Assembly (NCBI GenBank): GCA_900544975.1 | Contig: UQXI01000050.1 | Span: forward strand, 1-13,079 | Length of the DNA: 13,079 nucleotides | Direction: 5' to 3' | DNA from: an uncultured Eubacteriales bacterium | Lineage (GTDB): Bacteria; Bacillota; Clostridia; Oscillospirales; Oscillospiraceae | In this document: one piece after another, positions 6,977-12,960 of the stretch | How the letters are laid out: each line of letters starts with the position of its first letter | Position numbering within the stretch: position 1 is the first letter of the stretch | Notes under the pieces: generated by a model | The model's input: only the letters and a program-made list of their open reading frames with translations | Database searches by the model: none | What the model was told of the DNA's origin: nothing | Translations under genes and position numbers: made by a program

Positions 6977-8161
6977 TTGACAAAGATTGATGTATACTCT
7001 GGTTTCCTGGGAGCCGGGAAGACGACTCTCATCCGCAAAATGATTGCCGAAGGCTACGGCCAGCAGAAACTGGTGCTCATCGAAAATGAGTTCGGCGAAA
7101 TTGGAATTGACGGCGGTTTTCTGCAGGAGGCGGGCATTGAAATTCGGGAGATGAATTCCGGATGCATTTGCTGCTCCCTGGTGGGAGACTTTGGCAAGGC
7201 TCTGGAGCAGGTGATTGACCAGTACCATCCAGACCGGATTCTCATTGAACCCTCCGGTGTGGGAAAGCTCAGCGATGTGGTGGCCGCTGTGAAGAAGGTC
7301 ACTGGCGAGGAGGTGCAGCTGGGCTACACCGTGGCAGTGGCCGATGCGGGAAAATGCAAGGTCTATATGCGCAACTTCGGGGAATTCTATAACAACCAGA
7401 TTGAAACCGCTTCCACCATCGTCCTCAGCCGGACGGACTCCATCAGCCAGGAGAAGCTGGATGGGGCGGTGGCGCTTCTGCGGGAGCACAATGCCGTCGC
7501 CACCATGGTGACGACCCCCTGGAATCAGCTCACCGGCGCACAGCTGGTGGAGGCCATGGAGCACAGACAAACGTTGGCAGACGAGCTGGCTCAGATGGAG
7601 GCGCAGCGCCTGGCCCAGGAGGAAGAGGAGCACACCCATCACCACGATCACGAGGGGTGCTGCCACGGACAGGAGCACCACCATGACCACGAGGGGTGCT
7701 GCCACGAACAGGAGCACCATCATGACCACGAAGGGTGCTGCCATGGACAGGAACACCGTCATGACCACGAGGGGTGCTGCCACGAACAGGAGCACCATCA
7801 TGACCATGAGGGGCACTGCCACGAACAGGAGCACCATCATGACCATGACGGCTGCTGCCACGAACATGGGCACCATCACCACCACGCCGATGAGGTCTTT
7901 ACCAGCTGGGGCGTGGAGACGCCGAAAAAGTTCACCCAGGCTGGCATTCAGAAGGCGCTGGAGGAGCTGGAAAACGGAGAGCTGGGGACGGTCCTCCGGG
8001 CAAAGGGCATTGTGCCGGCAGAGGACGGGACCTGGATTTACTTTGACTATGTGCCCGGCGAAGCAGACGTGCGCACCGGGAGCCCTGCGGTGACCGGGCG
8101 GCTGTGCGTCATTGGCGCACAGCTGGATGAGCATGCCATTGCCGCCCTCTTTGGAGTGTAA
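6977..8161 (+). CDS. CobW/COG0523 GTPase metallochaperone with His/Cys-rich repeat domain
   Basis: This 394-residue protein is a G3E-family GTPase of the CobW/YciC/ZNG1 group, which insert or traffic metals (often zinc) in the cytoplasm. The N-terminal domain has Walker A GFLGAGKTT (9-17), the ENEFGE switch (36-41), the metal-binding CxCC (Cys63, Cys65, Cys66 in GCICCS) and EPSG (91-94). The usual NKxD base-recognition motif reads SRTD (151-154). After an acidic helix (205-218), residues 221-298 consist of six 13-residue repeats of the type HHHDHEGCCHEQE, then five His. A CobW_C-like domain (about 308-394) ends the protein. It starts at TTG 6977 behind its own promoter, and the next gene begins 5 bases after its stop. 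The repeats suggest zinc or nickel storage or buffering; the metal is an inference. Confidence 0.93.
   Translation: MTKIDVYSGFLGAGKTTLIRKMIAEGYGQQKLVLIENEFGEIGIDGGFLQEAGIEIREMNSGCICCSLVGDFGKALEQVIDQYHPDRILIEPSGVGKLSDVVAAVKKVTGEEVQLGYTVAVADAGKCKVYMRNFGEFYNNQIETASTIVLSRTDSISQEKLDGAVALLREHNAVATMVTTPWNQLTGAQLVEAMEHRQTLADELAQMEAQRLAQEEEEHTHHHDHEGCCHGQEHHHDHEGCCHEQEHHHDHEGCCHGQEHRHDHEGCCHEQEHHHDHEGHCHEQEHHHDHDGCCHEHGHHHHHADEVFTSWGVETPKKFTQAGIQKALEELENGELGTVLRAKGIVPAEDGTWIYFDYVPGEADVRTGSPAVTGRLCVIGAQLDEHAIAALFGV
7637..7870 (+). repeat. Six tandem 39-bp repeats encoding a His/Cys-rich metal-binding array
   Basis: Units begin at 7637, 7676, 7715, 7754, 7793 and 7832, all in frame with the CobW gene. 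Units 2-5 differ at only a few positions. At residue 11 of each unit, Gly and Glu alternate in units 1-4 (GQE, EQE, GQE, EQE), hinting at a 78-bp duplication of a two-unit block. Unit 4 has one Arg in place of His, and unit 5 has His in place of the first Cys. Confidence 0.95.
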
Positions 8162-8165
8162 GGCC

Positions 8166-9104
8166 ATGCCCATTCCTGTGTATGTATTTACCGGCTTTCT
8201 GGACGCCGGCAAGACCAAATTCATCCAGGAGACCCTGGAGGATCCCCGGTTCAATGCCGGAGAGCGGACGCTGCTTTTGGCATTTGAGGAGGGGGAGGAG
8301 GAATATGACCTGTCCGCCTTCCCGAAGAAGAACGTGTTTTTGGAGGTTTTGGACCAGGACCAGGTGACAACGCAGCAGCTGGCGGCGTTGCAGAAGAAAT
8401 ACCGGGCCCAGCGGGTGGTGGCGGAGCTCAACGGCATGAAGCTGGTGGGCGACCTATACGCCAGGTTCCCGAAGGACTGGGCCGTGGCCCAGGAAGTGAT
8501 GTTTGCCGACGCCTCCACCATTTTGCAGTATAACGCCAATATGCGCAATCTGGTGGTGGACAAGCTGTCCGGCTGCGAAATGGTGGTGTTTAACCGGGTG
8601 CTTCCGGATGGGGACACCATGCCCCTGCACAAGCTGGCCCGGGCGGTGAATCGCCGGGTGGACATTTTGTATGAGAGCACCGACGGCGCCTCGGCCTTTG
8701 ACGAGATCGAAGATCCTCTGCCCTTTGATTTGAATGCCCCGGTCATTGCGGTGGGAGACGAGGACTATGGCCTGTGGTATCGGGACATCTCCGAGGAGCC
8801 GGAGAAATACCAGGGCAAAACCGTCCGGTTTAAGGCCCAGGTGGCCCGGCTGCGCCGGGACAAAGACGGGATTTTTGCCCCAGGCCGGTTTGTGATGACC
8901 TGCTGTGTGGAAGACATTCAGTTCTGCGGCATACCCTGCAAGTTTTCCGACGCCGCCAAGCTGAAGGCCAAGAGCTGGGTGACTGTGACGGCCAAGATCT
9001 CCGCAGAGCGGCACGCCCTGTACCAAGGAGAGCTGGGTCCCATTCTCACCGCCCTGACGGTGGAGCCCTGTTCCCCGGCTGCCCAGGAGGTTGTGACGTT
9101 CTGA
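8166..9104 (+). CDS. Divergent CobW-like P-loop protein fused to a YcgQ (DUF1980)-like C-terminal domain
   Basis: This 312-residue protein begins like a CobW GTPase: VYVFTGFLDAGKTKFI gives a P-loop at 10-17. It then lacks the CxCC metal motif, EPSG is replaced by ELNG (87-90), and the base-recognition site reads FNRV (142-145). The C-terminal part (about 198-312) resembles the soluble domain of YcgQ/TIGR03943 (DUF1980): RDISEEPEKYQGKTVRFKA, then GRFVMTCCVED (240-250) and a beta-rich end, with Cys246, Cys247, Cys254 and Cys258. In YcgQ that domain sits on a membrane anchor and pairs with the permease YcgR (DUF318), a system linked to zinc limitation in Bacillus. Here it is on a P-loop domain instead. 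ATG 8166 was preferred to 8112, which lies inside the upstream gene; GGAGTG is 8 bases away. Coupling with the CobW gene suggests a shared metal-related job (inference). Confidence 0.85.
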   Translation: MPIPVYVFTGFLDAGKTKFIQETLEDPRFNAGERTLLLAFEEGEEEYDLSAFPKKNVFLEVLDQDQVTTQQLAALQKKYRAQRVVAELNGMKLVGDLYARFPKDWAVAQEVMFADASTILQYNANMRNLVVDKLSGCEMVVFNRVLPDGDTMPLHKLARAVNRRVDILYESTDGASAFDEIEDPLPFDLNAPVIAVGDEDYGLWYRDISEEPEKYQGKTVRFKAQVARLRRDKDGIFAPGRFVMTCCVEDIQFCGIPCKFSDAAKLKAKSWVTVTAKISAERHALYQGELGPILTALTVEPCSPAAQEVVTF

Positions 9105-9123
9105 AAACCGGCAGCTGTGAAAA

Positions 9124-9129
9124 AAGGAG
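9124..9129 (+). promoter_or_regulatory. Ribosome binding site fixing a GTG start
   Basis: AAGGAG lies 8 bases before GTG 9138. The earlier in-frame GTG at 9117 has no ribosome binding site and would put this AAGGAG inside the coding sequence. Confidence 0.8.
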
Positions 9130-9137
9130 AAACAATT

Positions 9138-9377
9138 GTGAGATTAGACAAATTTTTGAAGGTATCCCGACTCATCAAGCGGCGTACAGTGGCCAATGAG
9201 GCCTGTGACAATGGTCGCATCAGCGCCAACGGCCGGGTGGTAAAGGCATCCTACGATGTGAAGGTGGGAGACCGGCTGGAGATTGCCCTGGGGGGGCGGA
9301 CTCTGGCGGTGGAAGTGCTGCAGGTGGCTGAAACAGTGCGCAAGGATGACGCGGCGGCCATGTACCGGGAGGTGTAG
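9138..9377 (+). CDS. rqcP: RNA-binding S4 domain protein RqcP
   Basis: This 79-residue protein is almost entirely one S4 domain and matches RqcP (YabO/Hsp15-like), which binds stalled 50S subunits and helps RqcH add C-terminal alanine tails during ribosome-associated quality control. The N-terminal MRLDKFLKVSRLIKRRTVAN and the following GRISANGRVVKASYDVKVGD are characteristic. The length fits the family (about 80-90). It starts at GTG 9138. It is usually near divIC or mazG in other Firmicutes, but here it follows two metal-related P-loop genes by 33 bases and precedes a patatin gene by 5 bases. Its last codons contain the ribosome binding site of that next gene, so the two are coupled. Confidence 0.92.
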   Translation: MRLDKFLKVSRLIKRRTVANEACDNGRISANGRVVKASYDVKVGDRLEIALGGRTLAVEVLQVAETVRKDDAAAMYREV

Positions 9378-9382
9378 CGCCG

Positions 9383-10234
9383 ATGGAAAATGCTGCACTG
9401 GTGCTGGAGGGAGGCGCCATCCGGGGTATTTTTTCTGCGGGTGTGTTGGATTTCCTGATGGAGCGGGAGGTGCAGTTTCCCTATGTAGCCAGCGTCTCCG
9501 CCGGGACTTGCTGTGCCATGGGCTATCTGTCCGGCCAGATTGGAAGGACCCGGGCTTGCATGATGCCGGATCCGGAGACCCGGTATTATGGCTTGCAGCA
9601 GCTGCGGGAGTCCGGGAAACTGATGGATTTGCGGAAGATATTTCTGGAGTATCCCTATGGGCGGTTTCCCTTTGACTTTTCCGCTTATTTTACCTCGGGG
9701 ATAGAGCATGAAATTGTGGTAACGGACCGGGCCGACGGACTGCCCCGATATCTGCAGGAGCGGTCTGATGAAATGCGCCTCAGCCTTGGGGCGATGGCTT
9801 CCTGCTCCATTCCGCTGCTCAATGCGCCGGTGGAGCTGGACGGCCGGTTTTACTATGACGGCGGCGTGGGAGATTCCATTCCGGTGGGCAGAGCCCTGTC
9901 CAAGGGATATGGGAAGGTGGTGGCGGTCCTCACCCGGCGCGCCGGGGTCTATCCCGAAGTGAGCGCGAAGGCTCAGGCGGCCTATCGGGTGTTCTTCCGG
10001 CATGATCCCCAGTTTCGGGATGCCATCCTGTCTCGTCCCGCCCGCTACCGGGCGCAGATGGCCTATCTGAGCCGCCTGGAGGCCCAGGGCCGGGCGTTTT
10101 TGATCCGCCCCATGGAACCGGAGCTGCCCCACCTGGAGAAGAATCCAGAGCTGGCAGCCAGCTACTACCGCCATGGCTACACCCGGATGGAGGAGCTCTG
10201 GCCGGCTCTGCAAGCGTTTTTGGGAAAGACCTGA
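9383..10234 (+). CDS. Patatin-like phospholipase family protein (YjjU-like)
   Basis: This 283-residue cytoplasmic protein has the patatin layout: an oxyanion loop LEGGAIRG (8-15), a nucleophile elbow with Ser39 in SVSAG (37-41), and the dyad aspartate Asp159 in YYDGG (157-161). It is probably an acyl hydrolase acting on lipids or acyl esters, of the bacterial YjjU/RssA-like group; the true substrate is unknown. The first position of the GxSxG elbow is Ser rather than Gly. There is no signal peptide. GGGAGGTG (9367-9374) lies inside the end of rqcP and 8 bases before ATG 9383. It is the last gene of the operon, followed within 11 bases by a terminator. Confidence 0.9.
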   Translation: MENAALVLEGGAIRGIFSAGVLDFLMEREVQFPYVASVSAGTCCAMGYLSGQIGRTRACMMPDPETRYYGLQQLRESGKLMDLRKIFLEYPYGRFPFDFSAYFTSGIEHEIVVTDRADGLPRYLQERSDEMRLSLGAMASCSIPLLNAPVELDGRFYYDGGVGDSIPVGRALSKGYGKVVAVLTRRAGVYPEVSAKAQAAYRVFFRHDPQFRDAILSRPARYRAQMAYLSRLEAQGRAFLIRPMEPELPHLEKNPELAASYYRHGYTRMEELWPALQAFLGKT

Positions 10235-10244
10235 AACAAAAAAA

Positions 10245-10292
10245 TTTGCCGCCTTACGCCGGAGCGTCAGCTCCCGGCGGGGCGGCAATTTT
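10245..10292. terminator. Bidirectional terminator between the patatin gene and spo0A
   Basis: GCCGCC (10248-10253) pairs with GGCGGC (10281-10286), flanked by A/T pairs, and an inner stem CGCCGG-AGC / GCT-C-CCGGCG closes the loop. On the minus strand it is followed by a run of seven T, a strong terminator for spo0A (ending at 10300). On the plus strand it is followed by TTTT, after the patatin gene (ending at 10234). Confidence 0.85.
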
Positions 10293-10299
10293 GATGGAT

Positions 10300-11085
10300 T
10301 CATTGGGCGGCGTCCATGGACTTGAGCTGCAGCTGAAGCTTGTCTGCAATGAGCGCAATGAATTCCGAGTTGGTTGGTTTGCCTTTGGTGTTGCTGACGG
10401 TGTAGCCAAAAAACCGCTGCAAGGTATCCAGGTCGCCCCGGTCCCAGGCCACTTCAATGGCGTGGCGAATGGCACGCTCCACCCGGGACGGCGTGGTGCC
10501 GAAGGTCTTGGCAACCTGAGGGTAGAGCACCTTGGTGATGGCATTGATCACGTCCATGTCGTTGACGGCAATGACAATGGCCTCCCGCAGGTACTGGTAC
10601 CCCTTGATGTGGGCGGGAACGCCGATTTCGTGAATGATGCCGGTGACCATGGACTCGATATTGGGCTCCGGCTGGGCCGGGCGGCGCAACAGAGCAGGGC
10701 GCTTGGCAGCCTGGCTGGCGCGGATCTCCTCCAACCGCTCCACCAGGGCTGTCATGTCACAGGGCTTCATCATCAAATACTGCACACCCAGGTTGGATAC
10801 CGTCATGGCTACGTAATCTGTAATAAACCCGGAAGTCACCAGACCAACCGGTGGTTTGTCCATCCCATTGGCATAACGCAGGACGCTGATGCCATCCCGC
10901 TTGGCCAACATCAGATCCAGCACCAAGATGTCCGGCTTCGTGGCCTCCAGCAGGCGCACCGCTTCCTCCCCATCTGCGGCGGTACCCACCAGGTCGTAGC
11001 CATCCAGCTGCTGCAGCTCGCTTTTCAAGTGACCGCAAAACGCCTCGCTGCCGTCCGCGATCAAAACCTTGATCCGATTCTCCAT
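10300..11085 (-). CDS. spo0A: Stage 0 sporulation master regulator Spo0A
   Basis: This 261-residue response regulator controls entry into sporulation. The receiver domain (1-122) keeps phospho-acceptor Asp57 (VLDLML), Thr84 and Lys107 (MKPCD). However, the usual paired acidic residues (DDN) read ADG, with only Asp11 kept. The proline normally four residues after the phospho-Asp is also replaced (LMLAKRDG). The C-terminal effector domain (about 143-256) is canonical, including HEIGVPAHIKGYQYLREAI, TTPSRVERAIRHAIE and TKGKPTNSEFIALIADK. ATG 11085 has GGAGGAGAGG about 6 bases upstream; the longer TTG start would overlap this site. Upstream lie two perfect 0A boxes, suggesting autoregulation. The neighbour upstream is cyuA, not spoIVB as in many Firmicutes. 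A terminator follows directly. Confidence 0.97.
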   Translation of the reverse strand: MENRIKVLIADGSEAFCGHLKSELQQLDGYDLVGTAADGEEAVRLLEATKPDILVLDLMLAKRDGISVLRYANGMDKPPVGLVTSGFITDYVAMTVSNLGVQYLMMKPCDMTALVERLEEIRASQAAKRPALLRRPAQPEPNIESMVTGIIHEIGVPAHIKGYQYLREAIVIAVNDMDVINAITKVLYPQVAKTFGTTPSRVERAIRHAIEVAWDRGDLDTLQRFFGYTVSNTKGKPTNSEFIALIADKLQLQLKSMDAAQ

Positions 11086-11138
11086 GAATTTCCTCTCCTC
11101 CAATCAGTTTAGACACGGCTCTGGCCAATCCGCAAAGG

Positions 11139-11153
11139 CCGTCGCTGCGACGG
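11139..11153. other. Perfect palindrome in the spo0A leader
   Basis: CCGTCGC-T-GCGACGG is a 7-bp inverted repeat around one base, 54-68 bases before the spo0A start. With a one-base centre it suits a protein-binding palindrome or a cruciform better than a stable hairpin; its role is unknown. Confidence 0.5.
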
Positions 11154-11157
11154 TTCT

Positions 11158-11186
11158 AAATTATCATAAAGCCGCAGGTTTTGCAA
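11158..11186 (-). promoter_or_regulatory. Candidate vegetative promoter of spo0A
   Basis: On the minus strand TTGCAA (11186-11181) is followed by GATAAT (11165-11160) at 15 bases, or by TAATTT (11163-11158) at 17. The region is the only AT-rich stretch close to the gene. Spacing or box match is imperfect in each reading. Confidence 0.4.
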
Positions 11187-11215
11187 GGTCATTTTTCTAA
11201 CAATCGTTCCCTAAG

Positions 11216-11241
11216 GTTCGACTAAAAACTTGATTTCCTAT
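11216..11241 (-). promoter_or_regulatory. Candidate sigma-H promoter of spo0A
   Basis: On the minus strand ATAGGAAAT (11241-11233) fits the sigma-H -35 consensus RNAGGAWWW. GTCGAAC (11222-11216) fits RNNGAAT at six of seven positions, after a 10-base gap (11-12 is usual). It overlaps a near-match 0A box. In B. subtilis the sporulation promoter of spo0A is sigma-H dependent; assignment here is tentative. Confidence 0.35.
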
Positions 11242-11308
11242 GTAAAACCCACACTTTTTGGGGGAATTTGTCGAACAAACGCAGGATGAAATGTCAGACG
11301 CTGTCGAA
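11217..11308. promoter_or_regulatory. Cluster of 0A boxes (Spo0A binding sites) upstream of spo0A
   Basis: Two exact copies of the Spo0A recognition heptamer TGTCGAA occur on the plus strand at 11269-11275 and 11302-11308, exactly 33 bases apart (about three helical turns). A 6/7 match (AGTCGAA) lies on the minus strand at 11223-11217. They lie between cyuA and spo0A, 132 to 223 bases before the spo0A start. Confidence 0.75.
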
Positions 11309-11363
11309 CGGACTCGTTTCCTGTCGGGTTTTGCTGGCACAGAATCGGGGAGGAAAAAGGGGC

Positions 11364-12641
11364 TCAGCAGCCGCACATGATGTCCAGAATGACCCGGTCC
11401 GTCTCACGCATGCCGCTGCGGGCCATGCGGCCCACGTTGCCAATGGTATTGTCGACGCCCTTCCGGATGATGCCGTCGCCGTCCAGGAATTCCTGGCCCC
11501 GGCAGTAGAGCTCATAGCCCAAGATGCCTGCATCAATGGCAGAGGAAATTTTGGCGGCACAAGAGGGCTTGGCTCCGTCGCAGACCATGCCGGAGACCAC
11601 GGCCAGAGCATTGACAATGGTGTGGGCGACTGCCTTGTAATCCCCGCCCAGAAGATAGGCGATGCCAGCGCCTGCGCCGCAGCCGGCACAGGTGGCGCCG
11701 CAGAAGGCGGACAGGCAGCCGATGCCGGCTTTTTGGTGCACAGTGACCAGGTCTGCCAGGGCCACGGCACGCAAGAGCCGCTCCCGCCCGATGCCCATGG
11801 CCTGGGCATAGATTGCCACAGGGACAGAGGCGGTGATGCCCTGATTGCCGCTGCCGGATACGATGATCACCGGCATTTCACAGCCGCTCATTCTGGCGTC
11901 GGAACCGGCGGCGGCATAGGCCCGGGCCAGGAAGCGAACATCCTCTCCGTAGACCTCACGAAGCGTCTGGCCCACGTTTGCGCCCCAGGAGCCCTCCATA
12001 CCCGCCTGGGCAATGGCCAGGTTACAGTCGATCTGACGGCCTACCAGAGGCTCCAGATCCCGGGGGTCGGCCTCCTGGGCAAAGTCGTAGATTTCCTGGA
12101 CGGACAGGGAATGGGTGTGGGCCTGGCGGTCCTCCTGCCGGTTGCCCTGGAGCAGGGGGACGCCATCCCGCTCCAAAAGGGTGAGATTGGTGTGGTGCCC
12201 CTGGACAATGGCCCGGGTTGTAACGCCGTCTGTGCGCAGAAGGCGGATTTCAATATACAGGAGTTCGTCATTTTGGGCCGGCTGCACCCGGATGATCCGG
12301 CGGTCCAGAAGTGTGCGGATCTGAGCCTGCTGCTCCGGCTCCAGCGCGGCCAGGACTTCCAGCTGCTTGTCCCGCTGGCCGGAAATAATCCCGGCGGCGA
12401 CGGCAGTCTCAATGCCCCGCAGGCCGCCGGTGTTGGGGACGATGACGCTTTTTACGTTTTTAATGATATTGCCGCTGACGGTGACTTCAATCCGGTCCGC
12501 CAGCTCCGGCCCGCCGCCTCCGGCGGTGTTCCAAGCGGCAGCGGCGCAGTAGGCCAGGGCAATGGGTTCGGTGCAGCCCATGGCGGGAATCAGTTCCTGC
12601 CGCAGAAGGGAAAGATACTGCTGGTATACGGTCTGTTCCAT
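11364..12641 (-). CDS. cyuA: L-cysteine desulfidase / serine dehydratase alpha-like protein, CyuA family
   Basis: This 425-residue cytoplasmic enzyme matches the UPF0597/CyuA (YhaM) family, iron-sulfur enzymes that break L-cysteine into pyruvate, ammonia and sulfide under anaerobic conditions. Family marks include MGCTEPIALAY (21-31, with Cys23), VSGNIIKNVKSVIVPNTGG (55-73), VSGSGNQG (261-268), the Cys-rich FCGATCAGCGAGAG (313-326) and MVCDGAKPSCAAKI (352-365). Cysteines among these supply the [4Fe-4S] ligands. The length fits (E. coli CyuA about 436). ATG 12641 has GGGAGG a few bases upstream; the longer frame to 12962 crosses the promoter. It has its own promoter. No terminator is seen before spo0A, so some readthrough into that gene is possible. 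It could instead act on L-serine, but the family signature favours cysteine. Confidence 0.9.
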   Translation of the reverse strand: MEQTVYQQYLSLLRQELIPAMGCTEPIALAYCAAAAWNTAGGGGPELADRIEVTVSGNIIKNVKSVIVPNTGGLRGIETAVAAGIISGQRDKQLEVLAALEPEQQAQIRTLLDRRIIRVQPAQNDELLYIEIRLLRTDGVTTRAIVQGHHTNLTLLERDGVPLLQGNRQEDRQAHTHSLSVQEIYDFAQEADPRDLEPLVGRQIDCNLAIAQAGMEGSWGANVGQTLREVYGEDVRFLARAYAAAGSDARMSGCEMPVIIVSGSGNQGITASVPVAIYAQAMGIGRERLLRAVALADLVTVHQKAGIGCLSAFCGATCAGCGAGAGIAYLLGGDYKAVAHTIVNALAVVSGMVCDGAKPSCAAKISSAIDAGILGYELYCRGQEFLDGDGIIRKGVDNTIGNVGRMARSGMRETDRVILDIMCGC

Positions 12642-12731
12642 AAGTCCTCCCGCTGGCCGGGCGTGTGCGACCGGCCTCTCTGTCTTCCTGATTTTGGAGT
12701 TTTTAACAGATGCTCCAATCCAGACGGAAAT

Positions 12732-12760
12732 AGTATAGCAGATATTTGTGAATTTTGCCA
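12732..12760 (-). promoter_or_regulatory. Extended -10 promoter of cyuA
   Basis: On the minus strand TGC-TATACT (-10 at 12737-12732) is a good extended -10. TGGCAA (12760-12755), 17 bases upstream, is a poor -35, which extended -10 promoters tolerate. The leader would be about 83 bases. Confidence 0.6.
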
Positions 12761-12873
12761 CTATAATTTCGAATTTGAAACTCTGCTTGCATAGAGAAGC
12801 CAGGTATACCGGGCCGCATTGCGGTGTAAAATTTTTTAAAGACACGCAAACGGTGGAAAATATGGAATGATCC

Positions 12874-12902
12874 TTGCAGAAGGAGGAAAAGGGTGGTATA
12901 CT
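12874..12902 (+). promoter_or_regulatory. Sigma-A promoter of the M50 protease gene
   Basis: TTGCAG (12874-12879) and TATACT (12897-12902) are 17 bases apart, with the transcription start expected about 50 bases before ATG 12961. Confidence 0.75.
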
Positions 12903-12960
12903 TTCTTCGTATATGCTGCCGGACCGGCGTTTGACGGCGAGGACAGAAATGAGGAGTTCC

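Larger units (their letters stand above)
12642..12960. other. Non-coding region between divergent cyuA and M50 protease genes
   Basis: These 319 bases hold the cyuA leader of about 83 bases and its promoter (12732-12760), an AT-rich stretch with the small palindrome TTCGAA near 12767-12772, and the promoter and leader of the protease gene (12874-12960). I see no further gene or named RNA. Confidence 0.6.

Noticed and set aside
7637..7870. Regular repeats that could suggest a CRISPR array
   Set aside because: Units are contiguous with no spacers, in frame within a gene, and encode a His/Cys-rich array.
6956..8746. A 596-codon open frame on the minus strand across the CobW and fusion genes
   Set aside because: It mirrors two clearly recognised genes. 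Its openness follows from the GC-rich codon use and the His/Cys repeat, and its translation is low-complexity with no familiar domain.
12766..12772. TTTCGAA as a further 0A box upstream of cyuA
   Set aside because: A single 6/7 match in an AT-rich stretch is expected by chance and has no partner site.
11268..12794. A 508-codon plus-strand open frame
   Set aside because: It is antisense to cyuA, whose conserved motifs are unmistakable, and it crosses the cyuA promoter and the 0A boxes.
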